From NCBI GenBank assembly GCA_963782255.1, contig CAWAIS010000001.1:2356001-2420000 (forward strand): a stretch of 64,000 nucleotides of DNA. Reading direction: 5' to 3'. This document shows, in pieces, positions 25,296-35,063 of the stretch; the stretch's first letter is position 1, and each line of letters begins with the position of its first letter. Below the pieces are notes generated by a model, which did not search any database, had not been told where the DNA came from, and saw only the letters and a program-made list of their open reading frames with translations. Both the position numbers and the translations under genes were made by a program. This DNA is from Roseiarcus sp963782255 (GTDB taxonomy: Bacteria; Pseudomonadota; Alphaproteobacteria; Rhizobiales; Beijerinckiaceae).

Positions 25296-27007
25296 GCGTG
25301 TCCCCCATGCTCGACGGCGACCGGCTGAGCATGGTCGTCGTAGCCGGGGATGTGCGGAGGCGTCTCGAACGTATGGAAGGGCGCCGGAGACGGCACCGTC
25401 CATTCGAGGGTCGTGGCGCCGGGCCCCCACGGATTGTCGCCCGCGGGGCGCTTGGCGGTGAAGGCCTCATACAGAAGATAGAGGAAAACAAGGGTGCCCA
25501 CGCCGGCGATGAAGGCGCCGATCGACGATATGAAGTTCCACATCCAGTAGGCGTCGGTGTAGTCGACCACCCGGCGCGGCATGCCGGCGAAGCCGAGGAA
25601 GTGCTGCGGGAAGAAGGTCACATTGATGCCGACGAACATCGTCCAAAAATGCAGCTTGGCCAGCGCCTCATTGTAGAGATAGCCCGTCATCTTCGGGAAC
25701 CAGTAGTAGAAGCCGGCGAAGATGGAGAACACCGCGCCGAGCGACATCGTGTAGTGGAAGTGCGCGACGACGTAGTAGGTGTCGTGAAGATACCGGTCGA
25801 CGGAGGCGTTCGCGAGGACGACGCCGGTCACGCCGCCGACCGTGAACACGAAGATGAAGCCGATCGCCCACAGCATCGGCGGCCTGAGCGCCAGCGAGCC
25901 GCCCCACATGGTGGCGATCCAGGAGAAAATTTTCACGCCCGTCGGCACCGCGATCACCATCGTCGCGAACACGAAATAGCGCTGCGTCGTGAGCGACAGG
26001 CCGGTATCGAACATGTGGTGCGCCCAGACGACGAAGCCGAGCAGGCCGATCGCGCACATCGCGTAGACCATGCCGGCGTAGCCGAAGATCGGCTTCCTGG
26101 CGAAGGTCGATACGACCTGGCTGATGATGCCGAACCCCGGGATGATGAGGATGTACACTTCGGGATGGCCGAAGAACCAGAACAGGTGCTGGTAAAGAAT
26201 CGGATCGCCGCCGCCCGCGGGCTCAAAGAAGGTTGTGTGGAAATTGCGATCGGTCAAGAGCATCGTCAGCGCGCCGGCCAGCACCGGCAGGGCCAATAAG
26301 AGCAGGAACGCGGTCACCAGCACCGACCAGGGGAACAGCGGCATGCGCATCATGGTCATGCCGGGCGCGCGCATGTTGAAGATCGTCGCGATGAAGTTGA
26401 TCGCCCCGAGAATCGACGAGATGCCGGCGAGGTGCATCGACAGAATGACGAAGTCCATCGCCGGACCCGGCGCGCCGACGTTCGACGACATCGGCGGATA
26501 GAGCACCCAGCCGCCGCCGAATCCATGCATTCCGGGCGATCCCTCGACGAAGAGCGAGGTCATCAAGAGCATCGACGAGGCGACAAGGACCCAGAACGAC
26601 ATGTTGTTGAGGCGCGGAAAGGCCATGTCCGGCGCGCCGATCATCAGGGGCACGAACCAGTTGCCAAAACCGCCCATGAGAGCCGGCATCACCATGAAGA
26701 AGATCATGATCACGGCATGGCTGGTGAAGAACACGTTGTACATGTTCTTCGCCGCGTCGATCGAGCCGTCTCCGGTCAGGATCGCGGAAATGGTCGGGAA
26801 AACCTGGATTCCGGGATACATGAGCTCGGCGCGGATCGCCATCGAGAGGATCGTGCCAATCAGGCCGCCGCATATCGCGAAGATGAGGTAGAGCGTCCCG
26901 ATATCCTTGTGATTGGTCGAGAACAAATACCGCCGCCATCCGGTCGGATGCCCGTGTTCGTGATGAACTTCGGCTTCCGAGTGAGCGAATTCGGTTACTG
27001 ACGCCAT
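25292..27007 (-). CDS. ctaD: Cytochrome c oxidase subunit I (aa3 type)
   Basis: A 571-residue haem-copper oxidase subunit I with twelve TM helices. It starts in the usual way (GWRRYLFSTNHKDIGTLYLIF). The CuB/Tyr crosslink motif is FWFFGHPEVYILIIPGFG. The paired CuB histidines are in VVWAHHMFDTGL and the haem a/a3 histidines in VVAHFHYTMSLG. The PEVYILI motif and Glu in the D-channel region indicate an A-type oxidase. AGGA lies 4-7 bases before the ATG. It is the second gene of the cluster, 50 bp after coxB. Confidence 0.97.
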   Translation of the reverse strand: MASVTEFAHSEAEVHHEHGHPTGWRRYLFSTNHKDIGTLYLIFAICGGLIGTILSMAIRAELMYPGIQVFPTISAILTGDGSIDAAKNMYNVFFTSHAVIMIFFMVMPALMGGFGNWFVPLMIGAPDMAFPRLNNMSFWVLVASSMLLMTSLFVEGSPGMHGFGGGWVLYPPMSSNVGAPGPAMDFVILSMHLAGISSILGAINFIATIFNMRAPGMTMMRMPLFPWSVLVTAFLLLLALPVLAGALTMLLTDRNFHTTFFEPAGGGDPILYQHLFWFFGHPEVYILIIPGFGIISQVVSTFARKPIFGYAGMVYAMCAIGLLGFVVWAHHMFDTGLSLTTQRYFVFATMVIAVPTGVKIFSWIATMWGGSLALRPPMLWAIGFIFVFTVGGVTGVVLANASVDRYLHDTYYVVAHFHYTMSLGAVFSIFAGFYYWFPKMTGYLYNEALAKLHFWTMFVGINVTFFPQHFLGFAGMPRRVVDYTDAYWMWNFISSIGAFIAGVGTLVFLYLLYEAFTAKRPAGDNPWGPGATTLEWTVPSPAPFHTFETPPHIPGYDDHAQPVAVEHGGHA

Positions 27008-27057
27008 GAGTTCCTGGCTCCCAAACTTCGTGTCTTACGAGACGGCGACGCGAGCCG

Positions 27058-27906
27058 TCAGTGTTTCACGCTCTCCGCCTGGGCGAAGTCGAGGCTGTCC
27101 GCGCGGGCAAACTGCTTTTTGGCGCCGGCAAGCCAGGTCTGATAGGCCTCCTGGCTCACGATGTGGACCTCGATCGGCATGAAGGCGTGATCGATCCCGC
27201 AGATGTTGGAGCACTGTCCGTGGAAAACGCCTACCTGTTCGGCCTTGAACCAGGCCTTGTTGAGGCGTCCGGGAATGGCGTCGATCTTGACGCCGAATGA
27301 GGGGACCGAGAACGAGTGGATGACGTCCTGGGACGTAACGTCGACTTCGATCACTTTTCCAACCGGAAGGTAGACAGGATTGTCGACGCTGAGGAGGCGG
27401 ATATCGCCCGGCTTGAGATCCTTGTCCTCCTTGATGAGCGAATTGAACGCAAACCCGCCGTCATTCTTGGGATAGCCGTAGTTCCAGTGCCACTGCGACG
27501 CGGTGACCTTGAGCGTCATGTCAGGCGCCGGAATGATGAGCTGGTCCGCAAGCAACCGGAAAGACGGAACCGCGATTACGACGAGAACGAGCGCCGGCAG
27601 AACGGTCCAGGCGATTTCCAGCGGACCGTTGTGCGACGTTCTCGACGGCGTCGGGTTGGCTCGCTCGTTGAAGCGATAAACGACGTAGCCCAAGAGCGCG
27701 AGGACCAGGAGCGAAATCGCCAGCGTGACCGGTAGAAGAATCCAATTATGGAACCATTCGATGTCGGACTGAATGGGCGTATTCGCCGGCAGGAAACCGA
27801 TCTGGGCTTCGTGAGGCGCGCCAAGCAACTCACCCCGCGCCGACGCGCCGAACGCGGTCGCGGCGAACGCCGTTCCCACACCAATCCGAAACACCCGTCC
27901 ACCCAT
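27058..27906 (-). CDS. ctaC: Cytochrome c oxidase subunit II
   Basis: A 282-residue subunit II. It has an N-terminal signal sequence, two TM helices (about residues 50-75 and 95-115), the aromatic electron-entry motif SQWHWNYGYP and the CuA site HGQCSNICGIDHAFMP with both Cys, His and Met. There is no C-terminal cytochrome c domain, so it is the simple aa3 type. It is the first gene of the cluster. The start ATG is at 27906, and the upstream gap holds the promoter region and a short tandem repeat. No ctaB gene lies in the cluster. Confidence 0.96.
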   Translation of the reverse strand: MGGRVFRIGVGTAFAATAFGASARGELLGAPHEAQIGFLPANTPIQSDIEWFHNWILLPVTLAISLLVLALLGYVVYRFNERANPTPSRTSHNGPLEIAWTVLPALVLVVIAVPSFRLLADQLIIPAPDMTLKVTASQWHWNYGYPKNDGGFAFNSLIKEDKDLKPGDIRLLSVDNPVYLPVGKVIEVDVTSQDVIHSFSVPSFGVKIDAIPGRLNKAWFKAEQVGVFHGQCSNICGIDHAFMPIEVHIVSQEAYQTWLAGAKKQFARADSLDFAQAESVKH

Positions 27907-28037
27907 GCGAGCCGGCCTCCAAACGTTCCATTCATGCGCGGGGAGCCGGCGTAGCGAGTCGCTCCATCACCCCTTGTTTTTCATCGACATTACACGGCGC
28001 CGGAGAAATTTGACAAACGAAAAATTGAAACGCCCGA

Positions 28038-28095
28038 TTGCTCTCGACGTCGCTTGCTCTCGACGACGCTTGCTGACGTTTGCTCTCGACGACGC
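28038..28095. repeat. Short tandem repeat in a divergent promoter region
   Basis: A 16-bp unit TTGCTCTCGACGACGC occurs at 28038-28053 (one change), 28054-28069 and 28080-28095, the last two identical, with a 10-base spacer TTGCTGACGT before the third. It lies in the 365-bp gap between coxB and the divergent coiled-coil gene. It may be a regulatory iteron-like array or simple repeat slippage. Confidence 0.7.
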
Positions 28096-28271
28096 ATTCG
28101 GCTTAGCGCCGCAAACGGCGCCGCTCGCGCCGCCCCGTCGCGGCACACGGCGGACGCTGCATCGCTCCTGTTCCCGCTCAACTTTTCCGCTTGGCGGACC
28201 GCCCCCGAGCGCACATTATGACAAAGCCTCGACGCTTTCGGACTTCATGGGCTGCGCGACAGGAGAGATCG

Positions 28272-28916
28272 ATGGCTCACCAAGCGGCCGACGAATTCCG
28301 CCGGCCAGTCGCCCTCTCCCTCATGGGCGTGGCGATCATCGGATGGGCCCTCGCAGCTTTCCTCTGGATGCAGGCTTCCGATGCCGAGAGCCGGATGACG
28401 GAGTCCCTGCGCGCCGCGGATCGGGCGCGACAATCGTTGGCGGCCGACCTGCAAAATCTTCAGAAGGCCGCGGGGACGGCGGCGGAATTGAAGACCCAGG
28501 CGGCGCAGGCTGAAAAGGCGCTCTCCGAGGCGACGGCTGCGCGCGCGTCCGCCCAGAATGAGCTCGCCGATCTCACGAAGCAGATCAGCGACGCCAAGCT
28601 CGCAATTTCCGGCGCCCAGGAGGAGGCGAGCGCGCGATCGCGCGATCTGCAGGCTGTGGACGCCCGGTTGAAGGAGGAAAGCGACCGTCTGGCGGGAATG
28701 CAAGCCCAGGACCAGTCGCTGGCGGCCGAACAGGCGCGACTCCAGGGTCAGGTGGACGCGGCGCGCGGGGCCCTCGCCGAGGCTCAGAACCAGACGGCCG
28801 CCGCTCAGAAGCAGTTCGAAGCGATCCAGAACCAGATCAACTCGGCGAGCGCCGAACTCAACGCGCTTCAGGAGCAGATCCGCGCCGCAAAGTCGATTCC
28901 GAACGCGCCGCCGTAA
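28272..28916 (+). CDS. Membrane-anchored coiled-coil protein, function unknown
   Basis: A 214-residue protein with one N-terminal TM helix (LSLMGVAIIGWALAAFLWM, about residues 17-35). About 170 residues of strongly heptad-patterned, Ala/Gln/Glu-rich coiled coil follow (for example QTAAAQKQFEAIQNQINSAS). It is probably a periplasmic rod or a cytoplasmic tether; orientation cannot be settled. The start at 28272 follows AGGAGAGATCG. It is divergent from coxB and 123 bp upstream of glgP on the same strand. No named family recognised. Confidence 0.75.
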   Translation: MAHQAADEFRRPVALSLMGVAIIGWALAAFLWMQASDAESRMTESLRAADRARQSLAADLQNLQKAAGTAAELKTQAAQAEKALSEATAARASAQNELADLTKQISDAKLAISGAQEEASARSRDLQAVDARLKEESDRLAGMQAQDQSLAAEQARLQGQVDAARGALAEAQNQTAAAQKQFEAIQNQINSASAELNALQEQIRAAKSIPNAPP

Positions 28917-29039
28917 GGCCTGGGCGGCCCTCGGCCTCGGCCAGGATTGTGCTGCTCGCAAGCCGTGTTACAAACCAGAAGGCTGGCGCGGACGGCCGGG
29001 ACGCCCGCGGACGAGAATTCAAGGTACGGCGAGGCATCC

Positions 29040-31523
29040 ATGGACGATATCAGCGCGACGATGGTGAGGCCGGCGCAACCGCACGTGGGGCCTTATTCAG
29101 CGGCGGAACTCAAGGAGGCGGTTCTCGCCAAGCTCACCTATTCCGTCGGCAAGATCCCGGAGGTCGCGAGCCCACGCGACTGGTTTCTGGCGGTCGCCTA
29201 CGCCACACGCGACATCATCGTCGACCACTGGATGCAATCGACCTCGGAGGTCTACGCCGACGCGCGCAAGCGGGTCTATTATCTCTCGCTCGAGTTCCTG
29301 ATCGGCCGCCTGCTGCTCGACGCCATGACCAATCTCGGCATCGCCGAGCCGATGAACGAGGCGCTGAAAGAGCTCGGCGTCAACCTGACGGACTTGCGGC
29401 GCATCGAGCCGGACGCAGCTCTCGGCAACGGCGGCCTCGGACGGCTTGCCGCCTGTTTCATGGACAGCATGGCGGCCCTCAAGATCGCCGCACATGGCTA
29501 TGGAATCCGTTACGACAACGGCCTCTTCCGGCAAATCATCCGCGGCGGCTGGCAGCAGGAGACGCCGGAAGACTGGCTGACCAACGGCAACCCGTGGGAG
29601 TTCGAGCGGCCCGAATGCAATTACGCCATCGGATTCAACGGCTGGGTCGAAATGGTCCAGGGCGACGACGAACGCACCCGCCACATCTGGCACCCGGCGG
29701 AGACGGTCGAAGCCGTCGGCTATGACACGCCGATCGTCGGCTGGCGCGGCCGGCACGTGAACACGTTGCGCCTCTGGTCCGCGCGCGCGCCCGATCCGTT
29801 CAAGCTCGACGCCTTCAACGCCGCGGATTATGTCGGCGCCTTCTCGGAGACCGTGCGCGCGGAGGCGATCTCGAAGGTTCTCTATCCCAGCGATGTCACG
29901 CCCGCCGGACAGGAACTGCGCTTGCGGCAGGAATATTTCTTCGCCTCCGCGTCGCTTCTCGACCTCATCCGCCGCCACGTCAAACAGCATCATGACGTGC
30001 GAACGCTCGGCGAGCATGCGGCCGTTCAGCTGAACGACACGCATCCGGCGATCGGGGTCGCGGAGCTCATGCGCATCCTCGTCGATCTCAACGGCCTCGA
30101 ATGGGACGAAGCGTGGGCGATCGCGCAGGCGACCTTCTCCTACACCAACCATACGCTTTTGCCCGAGGCGCTCGAGAGTTGGCCGGTTCCCTTGATGGAG
30201 CGGCTGCTACCGCGGCACATGCAGATCATTTATCTTCTGAACGCGGCGCACCTCGACAGCGCGCGGCGGCGCGGCTTCATCGATCCGGGCCTCCTCGCCT
30301 CGATCTCGCTGATCGATGAGCAAGCAGGCCGTCGCGTCCGCATGGGCAATCTGGCGTTCATAGGCTCGCACAAGGTCAACGGCGTGTCCGCACTGCACAC
30401 GGATCTGATGCGAAAGACCGTGTTCCATAGCCTCAACGCCGTTCTCCCCGGCCGGATCGTCAACAAGACCAACGGCATCACCTTCCGCCGATGGCTCATC
30501 GAGTGCAATCCCGGGCTCGCCGGCATTATTCGCTCGACGATTGGCGAGCGCGGGCTCGACGACGCGGAGGCGCTCAAGGGTCTCGCCGCCTACGCCGACG
30601 ACGCCTCGATGCAAGAGCGCGTGGCCGCAGCCAAGCAATCGACCAAGGTGGCGCTCGCCCGCTACGTCGGGGTCCAGCTCGGCCAGCGTATCGATCCCGA
30701 GTCGATGTTCGACGTGCAGATCAAGCGCATTCATGAGTACAAGCGTCAACTCCTCAACATCATCGAGACCGTCGCGCGCTACAACGCCATCCGGGCCAAT
30801 CCCACGATCGACTTCGCCCCGCGCGTCAAGATCTTCGCCGGCAAGGCCGCGGCGAGCTACACGCAGGCCAAGCTCATCATCAAGCTCGCCATCGACGTCG
30901 CTCGCGTCGTGAACGCCGATCCCACGGTCCGCGGGCTTCTCAAGATCGTGTTCCTGCCGAACTACAACGTTTCGCTTGCCGAGACGATCATTCCGGCGGT
31001 TGACCTTTCCGAGCAGATCTCGACCGCCGGCATGGAGGCGTCGGGCACGGGCAATATGAAGATGGCGCTGAACGGGGCCCTGACGATCGGAACCCTCGAC
31101 GGCGCGAATGTCGAACTGCGCGATCTCGTCGGCGACGACAACATTTTCATCTTTGGGCTTACGGCCTCGGAGGTCGAGGCCTCGCGCGCGCAAGGCATCG
31201 ACGCGACCGCCCAGATCGCCGCCTCCCCCGTCTTGCGCGAAGCGCTTGACGAGATCGCGTCCGGCGTCTTCTCGAACGACGAGCCGGATCGTTTCCGCGG
31301 TCTCGTGGATACCCTGAGGCATCACGATTATTTCATGGTTTGCGCCGATTTCGACGCGTATTGGGCGACCCAGATGCGGGTCGACGAGGTCTGGCGCGAC
31401 CGGAAGAAATGGATGCGGTCGAGCATCATCAACACCGCCAATGTCGGGTGGTTCTCATCCGATCGAACGATTGCGGAATATGCGAAGGACATTTGGAGCG
31501 CGCCGTTTTCGCCGCTAAGCTGA
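29040..31523 (+). CDS. glgP: Glycogen/maltodextrin phosphorylase
   Basis: An 827-residue GT35 enzyme that releases glucose-1-phosphate from glycogen ends. Seen: RVYYLSLEFLIGRLL, GNGGLGRLAACFMDSMA, the substrate/phosphate region (NKTNGITFRRWL, QIKRIHEYKRQLLN) and the PLP-lysine motif EASGTGNMKMALNG with Lys674. Length is usual for the family. The ATG at 29040 is preferred (GAGG upstream); an in-frame ATG at 28947 would add residues without family match. It is first of the glg cluster, 20 bp before glgB. Confidence 0.96.
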   Translation: MDDISATMVRPAQPHVGPYSAAELKEAVLAKLTYSVGKIPEVASPRDWFLAVAYATRDIIVDHWMQSTSEVYADARKRVYYLSLEFLIGRLLLDAMTNLGIAEPMNEALKELGVNLTDLRRIEPDAALGNGGLGRLAACFMDSMAALKIAAHGYGIRYDNGLFRQIIRGGWQQETPEDWLTNGNPWEFERPECNYAIGFNGWVEMVQGDDERTRHIWHPAETVEAVGYDTPIVGWRGRHVNTLRLWSARAPDPFKLDAFNAADYVGAFSETVRAEAISKVLYPSDVTPAGQELRLRQEYFFASASLLDLIRRHVKQHHDVRTLGEHAAVQLNDTHPAIGVAELMRILVDLNGLEWDEAWAIAQATFSYTNHTLLPEALESWPVPLMERLLPRHMQIIYLLNAAHLDSARRRGFIDPGLLASISLIDEQAGRRVRMGNLAFIGSHKVNGVSALHTDLMRKTVFHSLNAVLPGRIVNKTNGITFRRWLIECNPGLAGIIRSTIGERGLDDAEALKGLAAYADDASMQERVAAAKQSTKVALARYVGVQLGQRIDPESMFDVQIKRIHEYKRQLLNIIETVARYNAIRANPTIDFAPRVKIFAGKAAASYTQAKLIIKLAIDVARVVNADPTVRGLLKIVFLPNYNVSLAETIIPAVDLSEQISTAGMEASGTGNMKMALNGALTIGTLDGANVELRDLVGDDNIFIFGLTASEVEASRAQGIDATAQIAASPVLREALDEIASGVFSNDEPDRFRGLVDTLRHHDYFMVCADFDAYWATQMRVDEVWRDRKKWMRSSIINTANVGWFSSDRTIAEYAKDIWSAPFSPLS

Positions 31524-31543
31524 TGCGGCGGTAGGGAGGTCCA

Positions 31544-33757
31544 ATGGAGGAGTGGAGGGCGCGAGACGCCGACGTCGACGCGATTCAATCGGCGCGCTGC
31601 GGCGATCCGTTCGCCGTGCTTGGCCCGCATCACACGCCGCAAGGGTGGGTCATTCGCGTCTTCGCGCCAGATGCGATCAGCGTGCGGGCGCTGACCCGCG
31701 ACGGAAAGCTTCTGGCTGAACTGCCGCGCCGGAAGGACGATTTCTTCGAGGCGCTCATTGCCTCCGCAAAGGAGCGCCCGAGCTACCGGATCGAAGTCGA
31801 GACTGTCGACGGCGTATCCTCCTATATCAACTCCTATGCGTTCGGCCCGGCGCTCGGGCCGATGGACGACTATCTCTTGCGCGAGGGCTCGCATCGCCAG
31901 CTTTATCGGCGCCTCGGGGCCCAGCTCTCCCAACACGAGGGCGTCGACGGCGTCCTGTTCGCGCTCTGGGCGCCCAATGCGATGCGCGTCTCGATCGTCG
32001 GGGACTTCAATCGCTGGGACGGACGGCGCTGCCAGATGCGCAAGCGCTTCGACAGCGGCTTATGGGAGATTTTCGTTCCGCATCTCGCGGCGGGAGCGGT
32101 CTACAAATACGAGCTCACAGGCCCCGATGGCCGGCTCTTGCCGCTGAAAGCGGATCCGTTCGGATTCGAGGCCGAGCTCAGACCCTCCACGGCGTCTGTC
32201 GTCGCCGACAGCGCCGACTTTGCCTGGACCGACGCCGAATACATGGCGAGACGGCGCGAGGGCGAGCCACGCCGGAAGCCGATGTCGATCTACGAGGTTC
32301 ATCTCGGCTCATGGCGGCGCCGCGCCGATGGGAGCTTCCTTAGCTACGATGAGTTGGCGGACCAGCTCATTCCCTATGTCGCCGATCTTGGTTACACCCA
32401 TCTCGAGCTGCTTCCGATCAGCGAACACCCGCTCGACGAATCCTGGGGCTACCAGCCGATTGGCCTCTTCGCGCCGACGCGCCGCTTCGGCGAACCGGCC
32501 GGATTTGCGCGCTTCGTCGACCGCGCGCATGGCGCCGGACTCGGCGTGATCCTCGACTGGGCGCCGGCGCATTTCCCGACGGACGAGCATGGCCTCGCGC
32601 GCTTCGACGGCACGGCGCTCTACGAGCACGCCGATCCGCGCAAGGGCTTCCACCCCGACTGGAACACCGCGATCTACAATTTCGGCCGGCACGAGGTCGC
32701 GAACTTCCTCTATTGCAACGCGCTCTACTGGGTCGACCGCTTCCACATCGATGGCCTTCGGGTCGACGCCGTCGCGTCGATGCTCTACCTCGACTATTCC
32801 CGGCGCGAGGGCGAATGGCTGCCGAACCCGGACGGCAGCAAGGAGAACCGCGAGGCGATCGCCTTCCTGCGTCGCGCGAACGAGCTTGTCTATGGAGGCT
32901 TTCCCGGCGCGATCACGATCGCCGAGGAATTGACCGCGTTTCCCGGCGTGTCGCGCCCGACCGATCATGGCGGTCTGGGCTTCGGCTTCAAGTGGAACAT
33001 GGGTTGGATGCACGACACGCTCGAGTACATGTTGGGCGATCCGATCTACCGCCGCTGGAGCCACGACAAGATGACGTTCGGGCTCCTCTACGCCTTCAGC
33101 GAGAATTTCGTCCTGCCGATTTCGCACGACGAGGTCGTGCACGGAAAGGGCTCGCTCGTCTCCAAGATGCCGGGCGACGAGTGGCGGCGGTTCGCCAACG
33201 CCCGCGCCTTCTACGGCTTCATGTGGGGCCATCCGGGCAAGAAGCTCCTGTTCATGGGCCAGGAGTTCGGGCAGACCAGCGAATGGAATTCAAACGAGTC
33301 TTTGCCCTGGTGGCTGCTCGACCACTGGCCGCACCAGGGCGTGCAGGCGCTGATCCGCGACCTCAACCGCCTCTATCGCCAGACGACCGCGCTTTATGCG
33401 CGCGACTGCGAGCCCGAGGGCTTTCGCTGGATCGTCGTCAATGACGACATGCAATCGGTGCTCGCTTTCCTCCGTCGCGGAGCCCAAAGCGATCCGCCGG
33501 TTGCGATCGTCTGCAATTTCACGCCGGTGCCTCGCCCCCATTATCGCGTCGGACTGCCCTATGAAGGCCATTGGCGCGAAGCGCTCAATAGCGACGCGGC
33601 GGCGTACGGCGGTTCGAATATGGGCAATTTCGGCGGGGTGACCGCGGAACCACGTCCCTCGCACGGCTTCCCGGCCTCAGCGACGCTGACCCTCCCCCCT
33701 CTGGCGACGTTGTACCTCGTCTTCAGTCCGCAAGGCGCCGAGGAGGCGGCGCCCTGA
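31544..33757 (+). CDS. glgB: 1,4-alpha-glucan branching enzyme
   Basis: A 737-residue GH13_9 enzyme that introduces alpha-1,6 branches into glycogen. It has an N-terminal extra beta domain, a CBM48 (about residues 120-215, ALWAPNAMRVSIVGDFNRWDG), and the catalytic barrel. Barrel motifs are DWAPAHFP, DGLRVDAVASMLY (nucleophile Asp), TIAEELTAFPGV (acid/base Glu) and PISHDEVVHGK (transition-state Asp). GGGAGG lies 5 bases before the ATG. It sits between glgP (20 bp) and glgC (16 bp). Confidence 0.97.
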   Translation: MEEWRARDADVDAIQSARCGDPFAVLGPHHTPQGWVIRVFAPDAISVRALTRDGKLLAELPRRKDDFFEALIASAKERPSYRIEVETVDGVSSYINSYAFGPALGPMDDYLLREGSHRQLYRRLGAQLSQHEGVDGVLFALWAPNAMRVSIVGDFNRWDGRRCQMRKRFDSGLWEIFVPHLAAGAVYKYELTGPDGRLLPLKADPFGFEAELRPSTASVVADSADFAWTDAEYMARRREGEPRRKPMSIYEVHLGSWRRRADGSFLSYDELADQLIPYVADLGYTHLELLPISEHPLDESWGYQPIGLFAPTRRFGEPAGFARFVDRAHGAGLGVILDWAPAHFPTDEHGLARFDGTALYEHADPRKGFHPDWNTAIYNFGRHEVANFLYCNALYWVDRFHIDGLRVDAVASMLYLDYSRREGEWLPNPDGSKENREAIAFLRRANELVYGGFPGAITIAEELTAFPGVSRPTDHGGLGFGFKWNMGWMHDTLEYMLGDPIYRRWSHDKMTFGLLYAFSENFVLPISHDEVVHGKGSLVSKMPGDEWRRFANARAFYGFMWGHPGKKLLFMGQEFGQTSEWNSNESLPWWLLDHWPHQGVQALIRDLNRLYRQTTALYARDCEPEGFRWIVVNDDMQSVLAFLRRGAQSDPPVAIVCNFTPVPRPHYRVGLPYEGHWREALNSDAAAYGGSNMGNFGGVTAEPRPSHGFPASATLTLPPLATLYLVFSPQGAEEAAP

Positions 33758-33773
33758 TAAGGAGCTTGAACCC

Positions 33774-35063
33774 ATGGACATGGCCAGGACCAAAACCGCC
33801 AAAGAGCTCGGTCTCGCTCCGCCCTACTCGCGTCACGCGATGGCCTATGTACTCGCCGGCGGACGCGGCAGCAGACTGCTCGAACTTACCGATCGTCGCG
33901 CGAAGCCCGCTGTCTACTTCGGCGGTAAGTCGCGCATCATCGACTTCGCGCTCTCGAACGCGCTGAACTCGGGCATTCGCCGCATCGCGGTCGCGACGCA
34001 ATACAAGGCGCACAGCCTCATCCGCCACCTGCAGCGCGGCTGGAACTTCTTCAGGATCGAGCGCAACGAGAGCTTCGACATCCTGCCCGCTTCGCAGCGC
34101 GTGTCCGAAACCATGTGGTACCTGGGCACGGCCGACGCGGTCTATCAGAACATCGACATTATCGAGAGCTACAAGCCGCAGTTCATCGTTCTGCTCGCGG
34201 GCGATCACGTCTACAAGATGGACTACGAGAAGATGCTGCAGCAGCACGTCGACTCGGGCGCCGACGTGACGGTCGGGTGCCTCGAGGCGACGCTCGAGGA
34301 GGCCACGGCCTTCGGCGTCATGCACGTCGACGCCGAAAACAAGATCATCGCATTTCTTGAGAAGCCCAAGAACCCGCCGCCTATGCCAGGCAGATCGGAC
34401 GTCGCGCTCTGCAGCATGGGCATCTATGTGTTCGAGACGACGTTCCTGATCGATCTCCTGCGCCGCGACGCGGCCGACCCGGACTCAAGTCACGATTTCG
34501 GCAAGGACCTCATTCCCTACATCGTGAAGTACGGCAAAGCCGTGGCGCACCATTTCTCGCAGTCGTGCGTCACGTCGACCGAGGAGGCCAAACACTACTG
34601 GCGCGACGTCGGAACCGTCGACGCCTATTGGGGCTCCAACATCGATCTGACGGACATCGTGCCCGATCTCGACCTCTACGACCGCAACTGGCCGATCTGG
34701 ACCTATGGCGAGATCACGCCGCCCGCGAAGTTCGTGCATGACGTGGACGGCCGCCGCGGCCTTGCGATCTCCTCGCTGATCGCGGGCGGCTGCATCGTCT
34801 CCGGCGCCGCGATCAGCCGCTCGCTGGTCTCAACGGGCGTGCGCGTCCATTCCTATTCGACGATCCACGAGGCCGTCATTCTCCCCTACGCGCACATCGG
34901 GCGGCACGTCCGGCTCAACAAGGTCGTGATCGACAGCGAGGTCCGGATTCCCGACGGGCTTGTCGTCGGCGAGGATCCGGCGCTCGACGCCGAGCGGTTC
35001 CGCCGAACTGATGATGGCGTGACGCTGATCACCGGGCCGATGATCGAGAAGCTCACTCAATGA
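33774..35063 (+). CDS. glgC: Glucose-1-phosphate adenylyltransferase
   Basis: A 429-residue ADP-glucose pyrophosphorylase, the committing step of glycogen synthesis (Glc-1-P + ATP to ADP-glucose). The nucleotide-binding motif is AGGRGSRLLELTDRRAKPAV. GKSRIIDFALSNALNSGIRR follows; the Glc-1-P site region is FLEKPKNPPP, and the C-terminal left-handed beta-helix carries HIGRHVRLNKVVID. AAGGAG precedes the ATG. Its end overlaps glgA by ATGA (35060-35063), so the two are translationally coupled. Confidence 0.97.
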   Translation: MDMARTKTAKELGLAPPYSRHAMAYVLAGGRGSRLLELTDRRAKPAVYFGGKSRIIDFALSNALNSGIRRIAVATQYKAHSLIRHLQRGWNFFRIERNESFDILPASQRVSETMWYLGTADAVYQNIDIIESYKPQFIVLLAGDHVYKMDYEKMLQQHVDSGADVTVGCLEATLEEATAFGVMHVDAENKIIAFLEKPKNPPPMPGRSDVALCSMGIYVFETTFLIDLLRRDAADPDSSHDFGKDLIPYIVKYGKAVAHHFSQSCVTSTEEAKHYWRDVGTVDAYWGSNIDLTDIVPDLDLYDRNWPIWTYGEITPPAKFVHDVDGRRGLAISSLIAGGCIVSGAAISRSLVSTGVRVHSYSTIHEAVILPYAHIGRHVRLNKVVIDSEVRIPDGLVVGEDPALDAERFRRTDDGVTLITGPMIEKLTQ

